Made by a program: the position numbers and the translations under genes. This document shows, piece after piece, positions 26,268 to 35,050 of a stretch of 35,689 bases of DNA (the stretch's first letter is position 1; each line of letters opens with the position of its first letter). Source of the DNA: Rodentibacter genomosp. 2 (GTDB lineage Bacteria; Pseudomonadota; Gammaproteobacteria; Enterobacterales; Pasteurellaceae); NCBI GenBank assembly GCA_001999425.1, contig MLHP01000042.1, positions 1-35,689 on the forward strand, given 5' to 3'. The notes below the pieces were generated by a model. That model saw nothing but the letters and a program-made list of their open reading frames with translations, had not been told where the DNA came from and searched no databases.

Positions 26268-26302
26268 AAAAAAGTGCGGTAAAAAATACCGCACTTTTTT
26301 TG
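26268..26302 (+). terminator. Terminator of inverted uptake signals after ftsN
   Basis: AAAAAAGTGCGGTA (26268-26281) pairs with TACCGCACTTTTTT (26287-26300): a 14-bp stem, 5-nt loop and T-tail. It insulates ftsN from acrR. Confidence 0.9.
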
Positions 26303-26337
26303 ATTTTTTAGCTTGCCAAAAAGTCAAAAATCTCTAA

Positions 26338-26355
26338 AATGAACGCTCGTTCATT
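26338..26355. promoter_or_regulatory. Probable AcrR operator
   Basis: AATGAACG-CT-CGTTCATT is a perfect palindrome 51 nt upstream of the TetR-type acrR gene. Size and symmetry suit a TetR-family dimer, suggesting that AcrR represses its own operon, acrRAB. Confidence 0.6.
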
Positions 26356-26405
26356 CAATAGACCTGGATGTCTTTTCTTTAATTATTTTCAAAGTTAATA
26401 TTTTT

Positions 26406-26969
26406 ATGCGACACGCTAAAACGGATCTTGTCGAGCAAATTTTTATGGCAACGGATCGCCTGATGGCAAAAGAAGGCCTGAATCAACTGTCGATGCATAA
26501 ATTGGCAAAGGAAGCTAATGTGGCGACAGGAACAATTTATCTTTATTTTAAAAATAAGGATGAATTACTAATACAATTTGCTCGACGCGTGTTTGCTATG
26601 TTTATAGCGGCACTTGAGAAGGATTTTGATGAGTCTGAATCCTTTTTTCAACAATACAGACGAATGTGGTGGAATATGTGGCAATTTTTGCAGGATAATC
26701 CGACCATTTTGTCCAATTTAAATCAATATCAGTCTCTACCGGATTTTACTAAAATTTGTCGGGAAATTGATAATAGCCGTTGGGATCATTTTTGTCTTCA
26801 AGCAAGGGCTGCAAATGAATTAGCGGATTTACCGGATGATGTTCTTTTTCAATTAAGTTTAAAAACAGCGATGACAATGGCATCGGATATTAAGTTTTTA
26901 AGCGTAGAGCTCACCCGCGAAATTTTAGAATCTGTGGTTGAACGCTCTTGGCGGGCAATTCGGAAATAA
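26406..26969 (+). CDS. acrR: TetR-family repressor of the acrAB efflux operon
   Basis: 187 aa. An N-terminal TetR helix-turn-helix lies at ~10-55 (LVEQIFMATDRLMAKEGLNQLSMHKLAKEANVATGTIYLYFKNKDELL); the helical C-terminal ligand domain holds many aromatics (RRMWWNMWQFLQ). It lies just upstream of acrA on the same strand, 35 nt apart, matching the acrRAB order of H. influenzae, where loss of AcrR raises pump expression. Intact here: no frameshift or early stop. Confidence 0.9.
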   Translation: MRHAKTDLVEQIFMATDRLMAKEGLNQLSMHKLAKEANVATGTIYLYFKNKDELLIQFARRVFAMFIAALEKDFDESESFFQQYRRMWWNMWQFLQDNPTILSNLNQYQSLPDFTKICREIDNSRWDHFCLQARAANELADLPDDVLFQLSLKTAMTMASDIKFLSVELTREILESVVERSWRAIRK

Positions 26970-27004
26970 TCATTATTTTTATCTTTTATCGGAGCTTTTA
27001 TAAA

Positions 27005-28201
27005 ATGAGTCACACTCAAACCAGCAGACCAAAACGCTCGCATGTTTTCTATATGAAAATTATTCTTGTCGTGTTTGTCTTGATTTTTGCCGGAGTTATC
27101 GGTTTTAACGTTTTTCGTGGCATTATGATTGGTAAGGCATTGGCCAATATGCCGGAAGCATCCAGTCCTGTTACCGCAATTGAGGTTAAAGCCAGCGAAT
27201 GGACTCCGGTTATAAATACTACGGGTCTTGTGCGACCAAATCAAGGAGCGATGCTAAGTGCACAGAATGCGGGAACCGTTTCTAACGTGTTTGTTCAAAA
27301 CGGACAAACTGTCAAAAAAGGTGATCTTTTAGTTGAACTAGATAGCTCGGTTGAACGTGCAAGCTTGAAAGCCGCACAAGCGCAACTTCCGGCATTGCGT
27401 CAAACTTATCAACGTTATGCAAACTTAGTCGGTAGCGGTTCGGTTTCTCGTCAAGAAGCGGATAATGCGAAAGCCGCTTATGATGCACAAGTGGCGAATA
27501 TTGAATCATTAAAAGCCACGATTGAACGTCGTCAGATTGTTGCGCCGTTTGACGGAAAAACAGGTATTGTCAAAGTGAATGTCGGTCAATATGTGAATGT
27601 TGGCGCTGAAATTGTGCGTGTGGAAGACACTAGCTCAATGAAAATTGATTTTGCAATTTCTCAAAATGAATTAGACAAATTGCACCTTGGTCAACGTGTT
27701 ACCACCACTACCGATGCCCGTCAAGGCGAAACCTTTTCAGCCCGTATTACCGCAATTGAACCGGCAATTAATTCATCAACCGGTTTAGTGGATATTCAGG
27801 CGACTTTCGATCCTGAAGACGGACGTAAATTACTGTCAGGTATGTTCTCCCGTTTACGTGTTGCGTTACCAACGGAAACAAATCAAATTGTCGTACCTCA
27901 AGTAGCGGTGAGCTATAACATGTATGGTGAGATTTCTTATCTGTTAGAACCGTTGTCTGAAGAAGATAGAACTAAATTTGCCGATAATCCGAAATTAGAC
28001 TCCCTTTATCGTGCAAAACAAATCACGGTGTTTACTAAAGATCGCCAAGGTATTTACTCTCAGCTACAAGGTGATGAAGTTAAAGTTGGTGACAAAATTA
28101 TTACCGGTGGTCAACAAGGTATCGGCAATGGCAGCCTTGTTGAATGGATCAAAAAAGATATCGTTGGCGGAATTGAACCGGCAGTGAAGACCAATCTGTA
28201 A
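27005..28201 (+). CDS. acrA: AcrA, periplasmic adaptor of an RND efflux pump
   Basis: About 398 aa from ATG 27005, with CGGAGC upstream; an in-frame codon at 26948 lies inside acrR and is not favoured. The N-terminal membrane anchor (~18-40) is not a typical lipoprotein signal. A lipoyl/hairpin region follows (GTVSNVFVQNGQTVKKGDLLVELDSS, then VGSGSVSRQEADNAKAAYDAQ), then the beta-barrel and membrane-proximal domains. It links AcrB to an outer-membrane channel. Confidence 0.93.
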   Translation: MSHTQTSRPKRSHVFYMKIILVVFVLIFAGVIGFNVFRGIMIGKALANMPEASSPVTAIEVKASEWTPVINTTGLVRPNQGAMLSAQNAGTVSNVFVQNGQTVKKGDLLVELDSSVERASLKAAQAQLPALRQTYQRYANLVGSGSVSRQEADNAKAAYDAQVANIESLKATIERRQIVAPFDGKTGIVKVNVGQYVNVGAEIVRVEDTSSMKIDFAISQNELDKLHLGQRVTTTTDARQGETFSARITAIEPAINSSTGLVDIQATFDPEDGRKLLSGMFSRLRVALPTETNQIVVPQVAVSYNMYGEISYLLEPLSEEDRTKFADNPKLDSLYRAKQITVFTKDRQGIYSQLQGDEVKVGDKIITGGQQGIGNGSLVEWIKKDIVGGIEPAVKTNL

Positions 28202-28218
28202 TAACTTAGGAAATACGA

Positions 28219-31200
28219 ATGAAATTTACTGATATATTTATTCGTCGTCCCGTTTTAGCGGTTTCGATCAGCCTGCTTATCATTATTTTAGGCTTGCAGG
28301 CTGTTTCAAAATTGGCGGTACGTGAATATCCTAAAATGACGACTACGGTGATTACCGTAGCAACAGCTTATCCGGGGGCTGACGCGAATTTAATTCAAGC
28401 GTTTGTTACCTCCAAGTTGGAAGAGTCGATTGCTCAAGCGGATAATATTGACTATATGTCTTCATCCAGTGCACCGAGTTCTTCTATTATTACCGTAAAA
28501 ATGAAGCTGAATACGGATCCTGCCGGTGCGTTGGCTGATGTATTGGCGAAAGTAAATGCGGTACGTTCCGAATTACCAAGCGGAATTGAAGATCCGACGG
28601 TGTCATCTTCATCGGGTGGTTCCGGAATTATGTATATTAGTTTCCGCTCTAAAAAATTGGATTCCAGCCAAGTAACGGACTATATCAACCGCGTAGTGAA
28701 ACCACAATTCTTTACAATTGAAGGTGTGGCGGAAGTCCAAATTTTTGGTGCGGCGGAATATGCAATGCGCATTTGGCTTGATCCGCAAAAAATGGCGGGG
28801 CAAAATCTTTCGGCTTCACAAGTCATGTCCGCACTTTCTGCTAATAACATTCAAACTGCCGCAGGGAGTGATAACGGTTATTATGTGACCTACCGTAATA
28901 AGGTCGAAACAACCACTAAATCCGTTGAACAATTAGGTAATTTAATCGTTGCCTCGAATGGGGATGACTTAGTCCGTTTGCGTGATATTGCAATCGTTGA
29001 ATTGAATAAAGAAAGTGATAATTCACGGGCAACTGCGAATGGTGCGGATTCCGTTGTATTAGGTATTAACCCAACCTCTTCGGCTAACCCGCTAACAGTG
29101 GCTGAAAAAATCCGTCCACTCTATGAGAGCATTAAAAAGCAGCTTCCGGACAGTATGGAAACGGACATTCTTTATGACCGCACCATTGCGATTAATAGTT
29201 CTATTAACGAGGTGATTAAAACTATTGTTGAAGCAACGGTAATCGTACTCGTGGTGATTTTAATGTTTATCGGTTCATTACGTGCGATTTTAATTCCGGT
29301 ATTAACTATTCCGATTTCTTTGATCGGGGTGTTAATGATGTTACAAAGTTTGGATTTCTCCATTAACCTGATGACCTTATTAGCCCTGATTCTTGCGATA
29401 GGTCTCGTGGTGGACGATGCAATTGTCGTATTGGAAAACGTTGACCGTCATATTAAAGAGGGAGAAACACCGTTCCGTGCCGCGATTATCGGTACCCGTG
29501 AAATTGCTCTACCGGTTATTTCGATGACGGTTTCTTTAATTGCGGTTTACTCGCCAATGGCTCTTATGGGCGGTATTACGGGAACACTTTTCAAAGAGTT
29601 TGCGTTAACCCTTGCCGGTTCGGTGTTTATTTCCGGTATTGTGGCATTAACCCTTTCTCCAATGATGACCAGCAAACTATTGAAATCCAATGTAGAACCG
29701 ACATGGATGGAACGTAAAGTAGAGCATACACTTTCTAGAATGAATAACGTGTATAACTATATGCTGGATATTGTGATGCAAAATCGTAAATCCATGGTGG
29801 TGTTTGCCGTGGCGATTTTTTCTACATTACCGTTCCTTTTTAATTCGCTTTCAAGTGAATTAACACCAAATGAAGATAAAGGGGCGTTTATTGCGATTGG
29901 TTCCGCACCTTCTAATGTGAATGTGGATTATATTCAAAATGCAATGCAACCTTATATGAAAACGGTGATGGATACGGAGGAAGTCTCTTTTGGTATGAGT
30001 ATCGCCGGTGCACCGAGTTCTAACCAATCTTTAAATATCGTGACATTAAAAGATTGGAAAGAGCGTTCACGTAAGCAACCGGCGATTATGAACGAATTGA
30101 ATGCCAAAGCAAAAGAAGTACCGGAAGTCTCGGTTTCTGCGTTTAACTTCCCTGAAATTGATACGGGGGAACAAGGTCCGCCGGTTTCTATTGTGTTAAA
30201 AACAGCACAAGACTATAACGCATTGGCGAATACCGCGGAGAAATTCTTACAGGCTATGCGGGCATCAGGTAAGTTTGTTTATACTAACCTTGATTTAAAA
30301 TATGATACCGCCCAAATGACAATTTCCGTTGATAAGGAAAAAGCGGGAACTTACGGTATCACTATGCAACAAATTAGTAATACGCTGGGGAGTTTCCTTT
30401 CCGGTGCGACAATTACCCGTGTAGATATTGATGGACGTGCTTATAAAGTGATTTCACAAGTAAAACGTGATGATCGCTTATCTCCGGAAAGTTTCAAAAA
30501 TTACTACCTAAATGCAAGTAACGGTGAAGCCGTGCCGTTAAGTAGTTTGGTTAGTATGAAACTTGAAACACAGCCTACCTCGTTGCCTCGTTTTAGTCAG
30601 TTAAATGCCGCAACGATTCAGGCAGTACCAATGCCGGGAACATCAACAGGGGATGCGGTAGCATGGTTACAACAACACGCCGATACTACCTTACCACAGG
30701 GCTATACTTATGATTTCCGTTCGGAATCCCGTCAGTTAATCCAAGAAGGGAATGCGTTGGCGTTAACTTTTGTGTTAGCCGTAGTGATCATTTTCTTAGT
30801 ATTGGCGATTCAGTTTGAATCAATACGTGATCCATTGGTGATTATGATTTCTGTACCACTGGCGGTGAGTGGAGCATTACTAACGCTGAATTTCTTATCT
30901 TTCTTCGGTATTTCGGGAACGACGTTGAACATTTATTCACAGGTAGGGCTCATTACCTTGGTTGGTTTGATTACAAAACACGGTATTTTGATGTGTGAAG
31001 TGGCAAAAGAGGAGCAATTATTACACGGTAAAAACCGTATTGATGCGATTACCGCTGCGGCTAAAGTGCGTTTGCGTCCAATTTTGATGACAACTGCCGC
31101 AATGGTTGCGGGTTTGATTCCATTGCTTTATGCAACAGGCGCCGGTGCAGTATCACGCTTTAGTATCGGTATCGTTATCGTAGCAGGCTTGTCTATCGGG

Positions 31201-31305
31201 ACAATCTTTACCTTATTTGTGTTACCGGTGGTGTATAGTTATGTGGCAACCGAACATAAACCATTACCGGTATTTGAAGAAAATGAAAGCAAAACGGCGC
31301 ATTAA
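28219..31305 (+). CDS. acrB: AcrB, RND multidrug efflux transporter
   Basis: 1028 aa, proton-driven inner-membrane drug exporter. Start MKFTDIFIRRPVLAVSIS is typical. Twelve membrane segments flank two large periplasmic loops. The proton-relay aspartates are D399/D400 in GLVVDDAIVVLEN. The repeated GLITKHGIL/RPILMTT segments of the second half are present. AGGAAA precedes the ATG, 17 nt after acrA. No outer-membrane channel gene follows, so a TolC-like partner must be encoded elsewhere. Confidence 0.95.
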   Translation: MKFTDIFIRRPVLAVSISLLIIILGLQAVSKLAVREYPKMTTTVITVATAYPGADANLIQAFVTSKLEESIAQADNIDYMSSSSAPSSSIITVKMKLNTDPAGALADVLAKVNAVRSELPSGIEDPTVSSSSGGSGIMYISFRSKKLDSSQVTDYINRVVKPQFFTIEGVAEVQIFGAAEYAMRIWLDPQKMAGQNLSASQVMSALSANNIQTAAGSDNGYYVTYRNKVETTTKSVEQLGNLIVASNGDDLVRLRDIAIVELNKESDNSRATANGADSVVLGINPTSSANPLTVAEKIRPLYESIKKQLPDSMETDILYDRTIAINSSINEVIKTIVEATVIVLVVILMFIGSLRAILIPVLTIPISLIGVLMMLQSLDFSINLMTLLALILAIGLVVDDAIVVLENVDRHIKEGETPFRAAIIGTREIALPVISMTVSLIAVYSPMALMGGITGTLFKEFALTLAGSVFISGIVALTLSPMMTSKLLKSNVEPTWMERKVEHTLSRMNNVYNYMLDIVMQNRKSMVVFAVAIFSTLPFLFNSLSSELTPNEDKGAFIAIGSAPSNVNVDYIQNAMQPYMKTVMDTEEVSFGMSIAGAPSSNQSLNIVTLKDWKERSRKQPAIMNELNAKAKEVPEVSVSAFNFPEIDTGEQGPPVSIVLKTAQDYNALANTAEKFLQAMRASGKFVYTNLDLKYDTAQMTISVDKEKAGTYGITMQQISNTLGSFLSGATITRVDIDGRAYKVISQVKRDDRLSPESFKNYYLNASNGEAVPLSSLVSMKLETQPTSLPRFSQLNAATIQAVPMPGTSTGDAVAWLQQHADTTLPQGYTYDFRSESRQLIQEGNALALTFVLAVVIIFLVLAIQFESIRDPLVIMISVPLAVSGALLTLNFLSFFGISGTTLNIYSQVGLITLVGLITKHGILMCEVAKEEQLLHGKNRIDAITAAAKVRLRPILMTTAAMVAGLIPLLYATGAGAVSRFSIGIVIVAGLSIGTIFTLFVLPVVYSYVATEHKPLPVFEENESKTAH

Positions 31306-31323
31306 TAAAATACCTTAAAATTC

Positions 31324-31360
31324 AACCGCACTTTTGGAAACGAAAGTGCGGTTTTGTTTT
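31324..31360 (+). terminator. Terminator of inverted uptake signals after acrB
   Basis: AACCGCACTTT (31324-31334) pairs with AAAGTGCGGTT (31343-31353), an 11-bp stem with an 8-nt loop, followed by TTGTTTTTC. Confidence 0.85.
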
Positions 31361-31378
31361 TCATTAACATCAGTTCAT

Positions 31379-31404
31379 AAAAAAACCGCACCTTAAAGTG
31401 CGGT
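31379..31404 (-). terminator. Terminator after loiP (minus strand), uptake-signal hairpin
   Basis: ACCGCAC (31385-31391) pairs with GTGCGGT (31398-31404), with a 6-nt loop. On the minus strand a T-run (complement of AAAAAA at ~31379-31385) follows, so it serves the convergent loiP gene. Only one arm carries the full uptake core (AAAGTGCGGT). Confidence 0.7.
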
Positions 31405-31421
31405 CAATTTAGCAAGCGTTT

Positions 31422-32195
31422 TTATTTTTTTGCAGCGGTATAAAGTTTCATCGCCTCAGGGAGTAAACGACGTAAGTTTTCTTGGCGATCTTCATCTGTC
31501 GGGTGGGTAGAAGCTAAGGCATCTAATGCGCCTTTTGAACCACTGGAGGCTTTTTTCATTTTATCCCATAAACCGGGAGCGGCTTGCGGATTAAATCCGG
31601 ATTTTGCCATAAGTAATAAGCCAACTTCATCAGCTTCCGTTTCTGCACTACGTGAATAAGGTTTATCCAATGCAAAATCTTTCGTTAAATTAATGGCGAT
31701 TCCACTTAAATCAGATCCTACTACGGTGGAAAGTGCAACATGACCTAATTGTGCGGCAATGCCGGTTGCCATCCCAAAATTCGCTTTTGCTTTACCATGT
31801 TCTTTTAGGGCATGTGCCATTTCATGCCCCATTACGGTCGCAATTTCATCATCATTCAGTTTCAATGTATCCACTAAACCCGTATAAAACGCCATTTTCC
31901 CGCCCGGCATTGCCCAAGCATTTAATTCTTTCGATTTGATGACGGTAATTTGCCAATTAAAGGGCAGACCGGTTTGGTTTTCTTTGTTGGCATAAGGCAC
32001 CATTTTATTGAAAACCCGGTGAATACGTTTTGCTGTTTGAGAGGTCGTATCCACTGCACCTTGCGTACGAATTCTACCCATTTCCTGTGCATAGCTTGAT
32101 GCCGCTTGTTGATTGATAGAGGCTGAATCTGCACAAGCGTTCAACATAAAAGCGGAGATGGAGGCAAAGGCAAAAGATTTTATATGTTTTTTCAT
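31422..32195 (-). CDS. loiP: M48-family metalloprotease lipoprotein (LoiP/YggG-like)
   Basis: 257 aa. A lipoprotein signal ends in LNAC (C21). The zinc protease motif HEMAH is at 124-128 and the third ligand is the glutamate of ETEAD (~185-189). E. coli LoiP is an outer-membrane lipoprotein that helps degrade misfolded envelope proteins. The size is right and no extra domain is present. Single gene with its own terminator. The name follows resemblance to LoiP; BepA-type proteases also share the core but are longer. Confidence 0.88.
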   Translation of the reverse strand: MKKHIKSFAFASISAFMLNACADSASINQQAASSYAQEMGRIRTQGAVDTTSQTAKRIHRVFNKMVPYANKENQTGLPFNWQITVIKSKELNAWAMPGGKMAFYTGLVDTLKLNDDEIATVMGHEMAHALKEHGKAKANFGMATGIAAQLGHVALSTVVGSDLSGIAINLTKDFALDKPYSRSAETEADEVGLLLMAKSGFNPQAAPGLWDKMKKASSGSKGALDALASTHPTDEDRQENLRRLLPEAMKLYTAAKK

Positions 32196-32276
32196 TTTAA
32201 ATTCCTAGATGGTGATAAACAGGAGAGAGATGCCCAAATTATAAGCAAAGTTTCTTTGCTAATCTAATAAAAAATA

Positions 32277-32304
32277 TTGAGTTTTGTTTTTGCACTATTA
32301 TAAT
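32277..32304 (+). promoter_or_regulatory. Promoter of mtr
   Basis: TTGAGT (32277-32282) and a perfect TATAAT (32299-32304) are 16 nt apart. The -10 box lies at the centre of the 26-bp palindrome. Confidence 0.65.
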
Positions 32305-32313
32305 AGTGCAAAA
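32288..32313. promoter_or_regulatory. 26-bp perfect palindrome over the mtr -10 box, probable TrpR operator
   Basis: The two 13-nt arms (TTTTGCACTATTA and TAATAGTGCAAAA) are perfect complements with no spacer. The central TGCACTATTATAATAGTGCA matches 14 of 20 positions of the E. coli-type trp operator TGTACTAGTTAACTAGTACA, including both ACTA and TAGT half-sites. Covering the -10 box, it fits repression by TrpR. Identity of the repressor is inferred. Confidence 0.6.
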
Positions 32314-32333
32314 TTAAATTTAAGGGATCACTT

Positions 32334-33590
32334 ATGAAACAACAAAAATCTCCTTCTTTACTGGGCGGTGCGATGATTATCGCGGGAACGGCGATTGGTG
32401 CCGGTATGTTAGCAAACCCGACATCAACGGCGGGTGTTTGGTTTATAGGTTCTATTCTTGCACTGATTTATACCTGGTTTTGTATGACAACATCGGGCTT
32501 GATGATTTTAGAAGCCAATCTTCATTATCCTACGGGTTCAAGTTTTGACACCATCGTAAAAGATTTGCTTGGCAAAGGTTGGAATGTGATTAACGGTTTA
32601 TCCGTCGCATTCGTACTTTATATTTTAACTTATGCCTATATCACCTCAGGTGGCGGCATTACGCAAAATTTATTAAACCAGGTGTTAAGTTCCACAGGGA
32701 GTGCGGTTGAAATTGGACGTACTTTCGGTTCGTTAATTTTCTGCATCGTCTTAGCTGCTTTTGTATGGCTTTCAACCAAAGCGGTCGATCGTTTTACAAC
32801 GGTATTAATTGGCGGAATGGTGATTGCCTTTTTTCTTTCAACAACAGGCTTATTAGGCTCTATAAAAACAGAGGTATTATTTAATACTCTTGTACAAGGT
32901 GAGCAACAATATTTACCTTATTTATTGACCGCACTTCCCGTGTGTTTAGTTTCATTTGGTTTCCACGGTAATGTTCCAAGTTTAGTGAAATATTATCATC
33001 GTGACGGCAATCGCGTGATGAAAGCTATCTTTATCGGCACCGGTTTGGCACTGATTATTTATATTTTGTGGCAGCTTGCGATTCAAGGTAATTTACCACG
33101 TGCAGAATTTGCACCGGTAATTGAAAAAGGCGGAGATGTTTCTGCCCTACTTGATGCATTACACAAATATATTGAAACGGATTATATTGCGGTTATTTTG
33201 AATTTCTTTGCTTATATGGCGATTGCGAGTTCTTTCTTGGGGGTAACCTTAGGTTTGTTTGACTATATTGCGGATTTATGCAAATTTGACGATAGTTTAA
33301 TGGGTAGAACAAAAACAACTTTAGTGACTTTTTTACCGCCCCTGTTATTAAGCCTTCAGTTCCCGTACGGTTTTGTGATTGCCATTGGATATGCCGGTTT
33401 GGCTGCGACAATTTGGGCCGCTATTGTGCCGGCATTACTTGTGAAAGCCAGCCGTAAAAAATTCCCGCACACCACCTATAAAGTCTATGGCGGCAACCTG
33501 ATGATTGGTTTCATTATCCTATTTGGTGTGCTGAATATTGTCGCGCAGGTCGGTGCAAATTTAGGTTGGTTTGCAAGTTTTAACGGATAA
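32334..33590 (+). CDS. mtr: Tryptophan-specific permease Mtr (HAAAP family)
   Basis: 418 aa, about 11 membrane segments. It imports tryptophan with protons. Diagnostic runs resemble E. coli Mtr: SPSLLGGAMIIAGTAIGAGM, SGLMILEANLHYPTGSSFDT, LGKGWNVINGLSVAFVLYIL, SFGFHGNVPSLVKYY and ASSFLGVTLGLFDYIADL. TyrP and TnaB are relatives, but the match to Mtr is closest. AGGG lies upstream of the ATG. The operator upstream agrees with tryptophan control. Confidence 0.9.
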   Translation: MKQQKSPSLLGGAMIIAGTAIGAGMLANPTSTAGVWFIGSILALIYTWFCMTTSGLMILEANLHYPTGSSFDTIVKDLLGKGWNVINGLSVAFVLYILTYAYITSGGGITQNLLNQVLSSTGSAVEIGRTFGSLIFCIVLAAFVWLSTKAVDRFTTVLIGGMVIAFFLSTTGLLGSIKTEVLFNTLVQGEQQYLPYLLTALPVCLVSFGFHGNVPSLVKYYHRDGNRVMKAIFIGTGLALIIYILWQLAIQGNLPRAEFAPVIEKGGDVSALLDALHKYIETDYIAVILNFFAYMAIASSFLGVTLGLFDYIADLCKFDDSLMGRTKTTLVTFLPPLLLSLQFPYGFVIAIGYAGLAATIWAAIVPALLVKASRKKFPHTTYKVYGGNLMIGFIILFGVLNIVAQVGANLGWFASFNG

Positions 33591-33605
33591 GTTAATTATG
33601 GAAAT

Positions 33606-33636
33606 AAAGGGGGTATTGAATACGCCCTTTTGATTT
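33606..33636 (+). terminator. Hairpin terminator after mtr
   Basis: AAAGGGGGTAT (33606-33616) pairs with ATACGCCCTTT (33620-33630) with one G-G mismatch and a TGA loop, followed by TGATTTTTC. Confidence 0.65.
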
Positions 33637-33669
33637 TTCATTACAGAGTGAATTTCAATAGGAATAGCA

Positions 33670-34440
33670 ATGAGCGATAAAATCAGCGTTTATGATACGG
33701 AAAACTTCTTTGAACTCTATCAAAAACTTCGAGCTAACCCGATTAGCCTAAATGAAATCGTGGAAAAACCGACAATGCTTTCTCTCTTGCCGGAGCTACA
33801 AGGAAAAAAATTACTGGATCTCGGTTGTGGTACAGGGGAACATTTGCAACTTTATTTACAACAGGGGGCCAGTTTTGTCGTGGGAATGGATTTATCCGCC
33901 AATATGTTGAAACAAGCCCGGATTAATTTGGAAAAGTGCGGTCAATTTCAGGGACATTTTTCGTTACACCAATTATCAATGGAAAACCTTGGTGATTTGC
34001 CGGAATCTGATTTTGATGTCGTTACCAGTTCTTTTGCTTTTCATTACGTGCAAGATTTTTCGGCATTGTTAACGGCGATTACGAAGAAACTGGTTAAAAA
34101 CGGTATGCTTATTTTTTCCCAAGAACATCCGATTACTACGTGCCATAAAGTAGGGGAGCGTTGGGAAAAGGATGAAAATAAACAACAAACCGCCTACCGT
34201 TTAAATCATTACCGTGATGAAGGTGAACGGGATAGAAATTGGTTTAAACAACCGTTCAAAACTTACCATCGTACGATGGCTACGATTATCAATCATTTAA
34301 TTTCCGCGGGTTTTCGAATTGAACAACTGGCAGAACCCATGCTTGCCGAACAAACTCAATGGTATGCGGAATTTAAAGACTTGCAACACCGACCGCTCCT
34401 GTTATTTGTTAAGGCAAAATTAATAGAGGGTGGAAAGTAA
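33670..34440 (+). CDS. Class I SAM-dependent methyltransferase, substrate unknown
   Basis: 256 aa, soluble. SAM motif I is LLDLGCGTGEH at ~48-58; motif II GMDLSANMLKQAR follows at ~76-88, and DFDVVTSSFAFHYVQDF corresponds to motif IV. It belongs to the broad Methyltransf_11 type, which includes UbiE- and SmtA-like enzymes, and the sequence does not say which substrate it uses. AGGAAT precedes the ATG. An uptake signal lies inside the gene (~33932). No operon partner; the 197 nt after it hold only another uptake signal (34527-34537). Confidence 0.82.
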   Translation: MSDKISVYDTENFFELYQKLRANPISLNEIVEKPTMLSLLPELQGKKLLDLGCGTGEHLQLYLQQGASFVVGMDLSANMLKQARINLEKCGQFQGHFSLHQLSMENLGDLPESDFDVVTSSFAFHYVQDFSALLTAITKKLVKNGMLIFSQEHPITTCHKVGERWEKDENKQQTAYRLNHYRDEGERDRNWFKQPFKTYHRTMATIINHLISAGFRIEQLAEPMLAEQTQWYAEFKDLQHRPLLLFVKAKLIEGGK

Positions 34441-34637
34441 TATGTTGTGAATGAGTAAAAAATAAGTGCGTTAGTTAAACATTCTAACTATTACTATAGG
34501 ACATATTTAGGAAGATTATTTTTATGGAAAGTGCGGTTGTTTTTAAATATGTTTTATAAAATCCGTTGTTTTTATAAACATTTTGATTACTAACCATTCA
34601 AACACACCTGATTTTTCATTTTTTTTAAATTTAGTTA

Positions 34638-34666
34638 TTGACCGACAAGCGAAAAAATAGTTTAAT
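34638..34666 (+). promoter_or_regulatory. tRNA operon promoter
   Basis: TTGACC (34638-34643) and TTTAAT (34661-34666) are separated by 17 nt and followed by a GC-rich discriminator (ACGCTCCG), as in stringently controlled stable-RNA promoters. The tRNA-Phe begins ~30 nt beyond the expected start site. Confidence 0.65.
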
Positions 34667-34702
34667 ACGCTCCGTTGTCAGGCAGTAGCCTTTATTGATA
34701 AC

Positions 34703-34778
34703 GCCTCGATAGCTCAGTCGGTAGAGCAGGGGATTGAAAATCCCCGTGTCGGTGGTTCGATTCCGCCTCGAGGCACCA
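34703..34778 (+). tRNA. tRNA-Phe (anticodon GAA)
   Basis: 76 nt including an encoded CCA. Acceptor stem GCCTCGA / TCGAGGC, D-arm AGCTCAGTCGGTAGAGC, anticodon stem GGGGA-TTGAAAA-TCCCC with GAA, and T-loop GTTCGATTC. Very close to E. coli tRNA-Phe. Confidence 0.97.
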
Positions 34779-34790
34779 TTTAAAATCTAC

Positions 34791-34866
34791 TCCTCCTTAG
34801 TTCAGTCGGTAGAACGGTGGACTGTTAATCCATATGTCGCTGGTTCAAGTCCAGCAGGAGGAGCCA
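34791..34866 (+). tRNA. tRNA-Asn (anticodon GTT)
   Basis: 76 nt with encoded CCA. Acceptor stem TCCTCCT / AGGAGGA, anticodon loop CTGTTAA with GTT, T-loop GTTCAAGTC. It lies 12 nt after tRNA-Phe, so both are likely cut from one transcript. Confidence 0.97.
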
Positions 34867-34986
34867 ACTTAATAAGACCATTCTATTATAAGTCTATTAA
34901 TCAATACTTAATTAACTTATTTTCGTTAAAAAAGTGTTGAAGTAAAAAGATCAAACTCCATACTAAAAACCTTTCTGATTGATACC

Positions 34987-35038
34987 TGTCAATGATCTTC
35001 CAAAATTGAACCACAAAGATCCTTTAAAAGTGCTCCAC
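34987..35038 (-). repeat. Terminal end of an IS21-family element with two internal repeats
   Basis: The element probably ends at TGTCAATG (34987). Two 21-nt imperfect repeats lie here: GATCTTCC...GAACCAC at 34994-35014 and GATCCTTT...GCTCCAC at 35018-35038, matching at 15 of 21 positions. Multiple transposase-binding repeats at the ends are typical of IS21 elements. The boundary is approximate because the other end is outside the window. Confidence 0.55.
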
Positions 35039-35050
35039 TTTTGTTATTCC

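Noticed and set aside
34734..34940. 68-aa open frame across the two tRNA genes
   Set aside because: It reads through tRNA-Phe and tRNA-Asn, which explain the sequence fully.
34703..34990. tRNA-associated integrative element attachment site
   Set aside because: No repeat of either tRNA 3' end and no integrase were seen; the nearby mobile DNA is an IS21 end, which does not use tRNA attachment sites.
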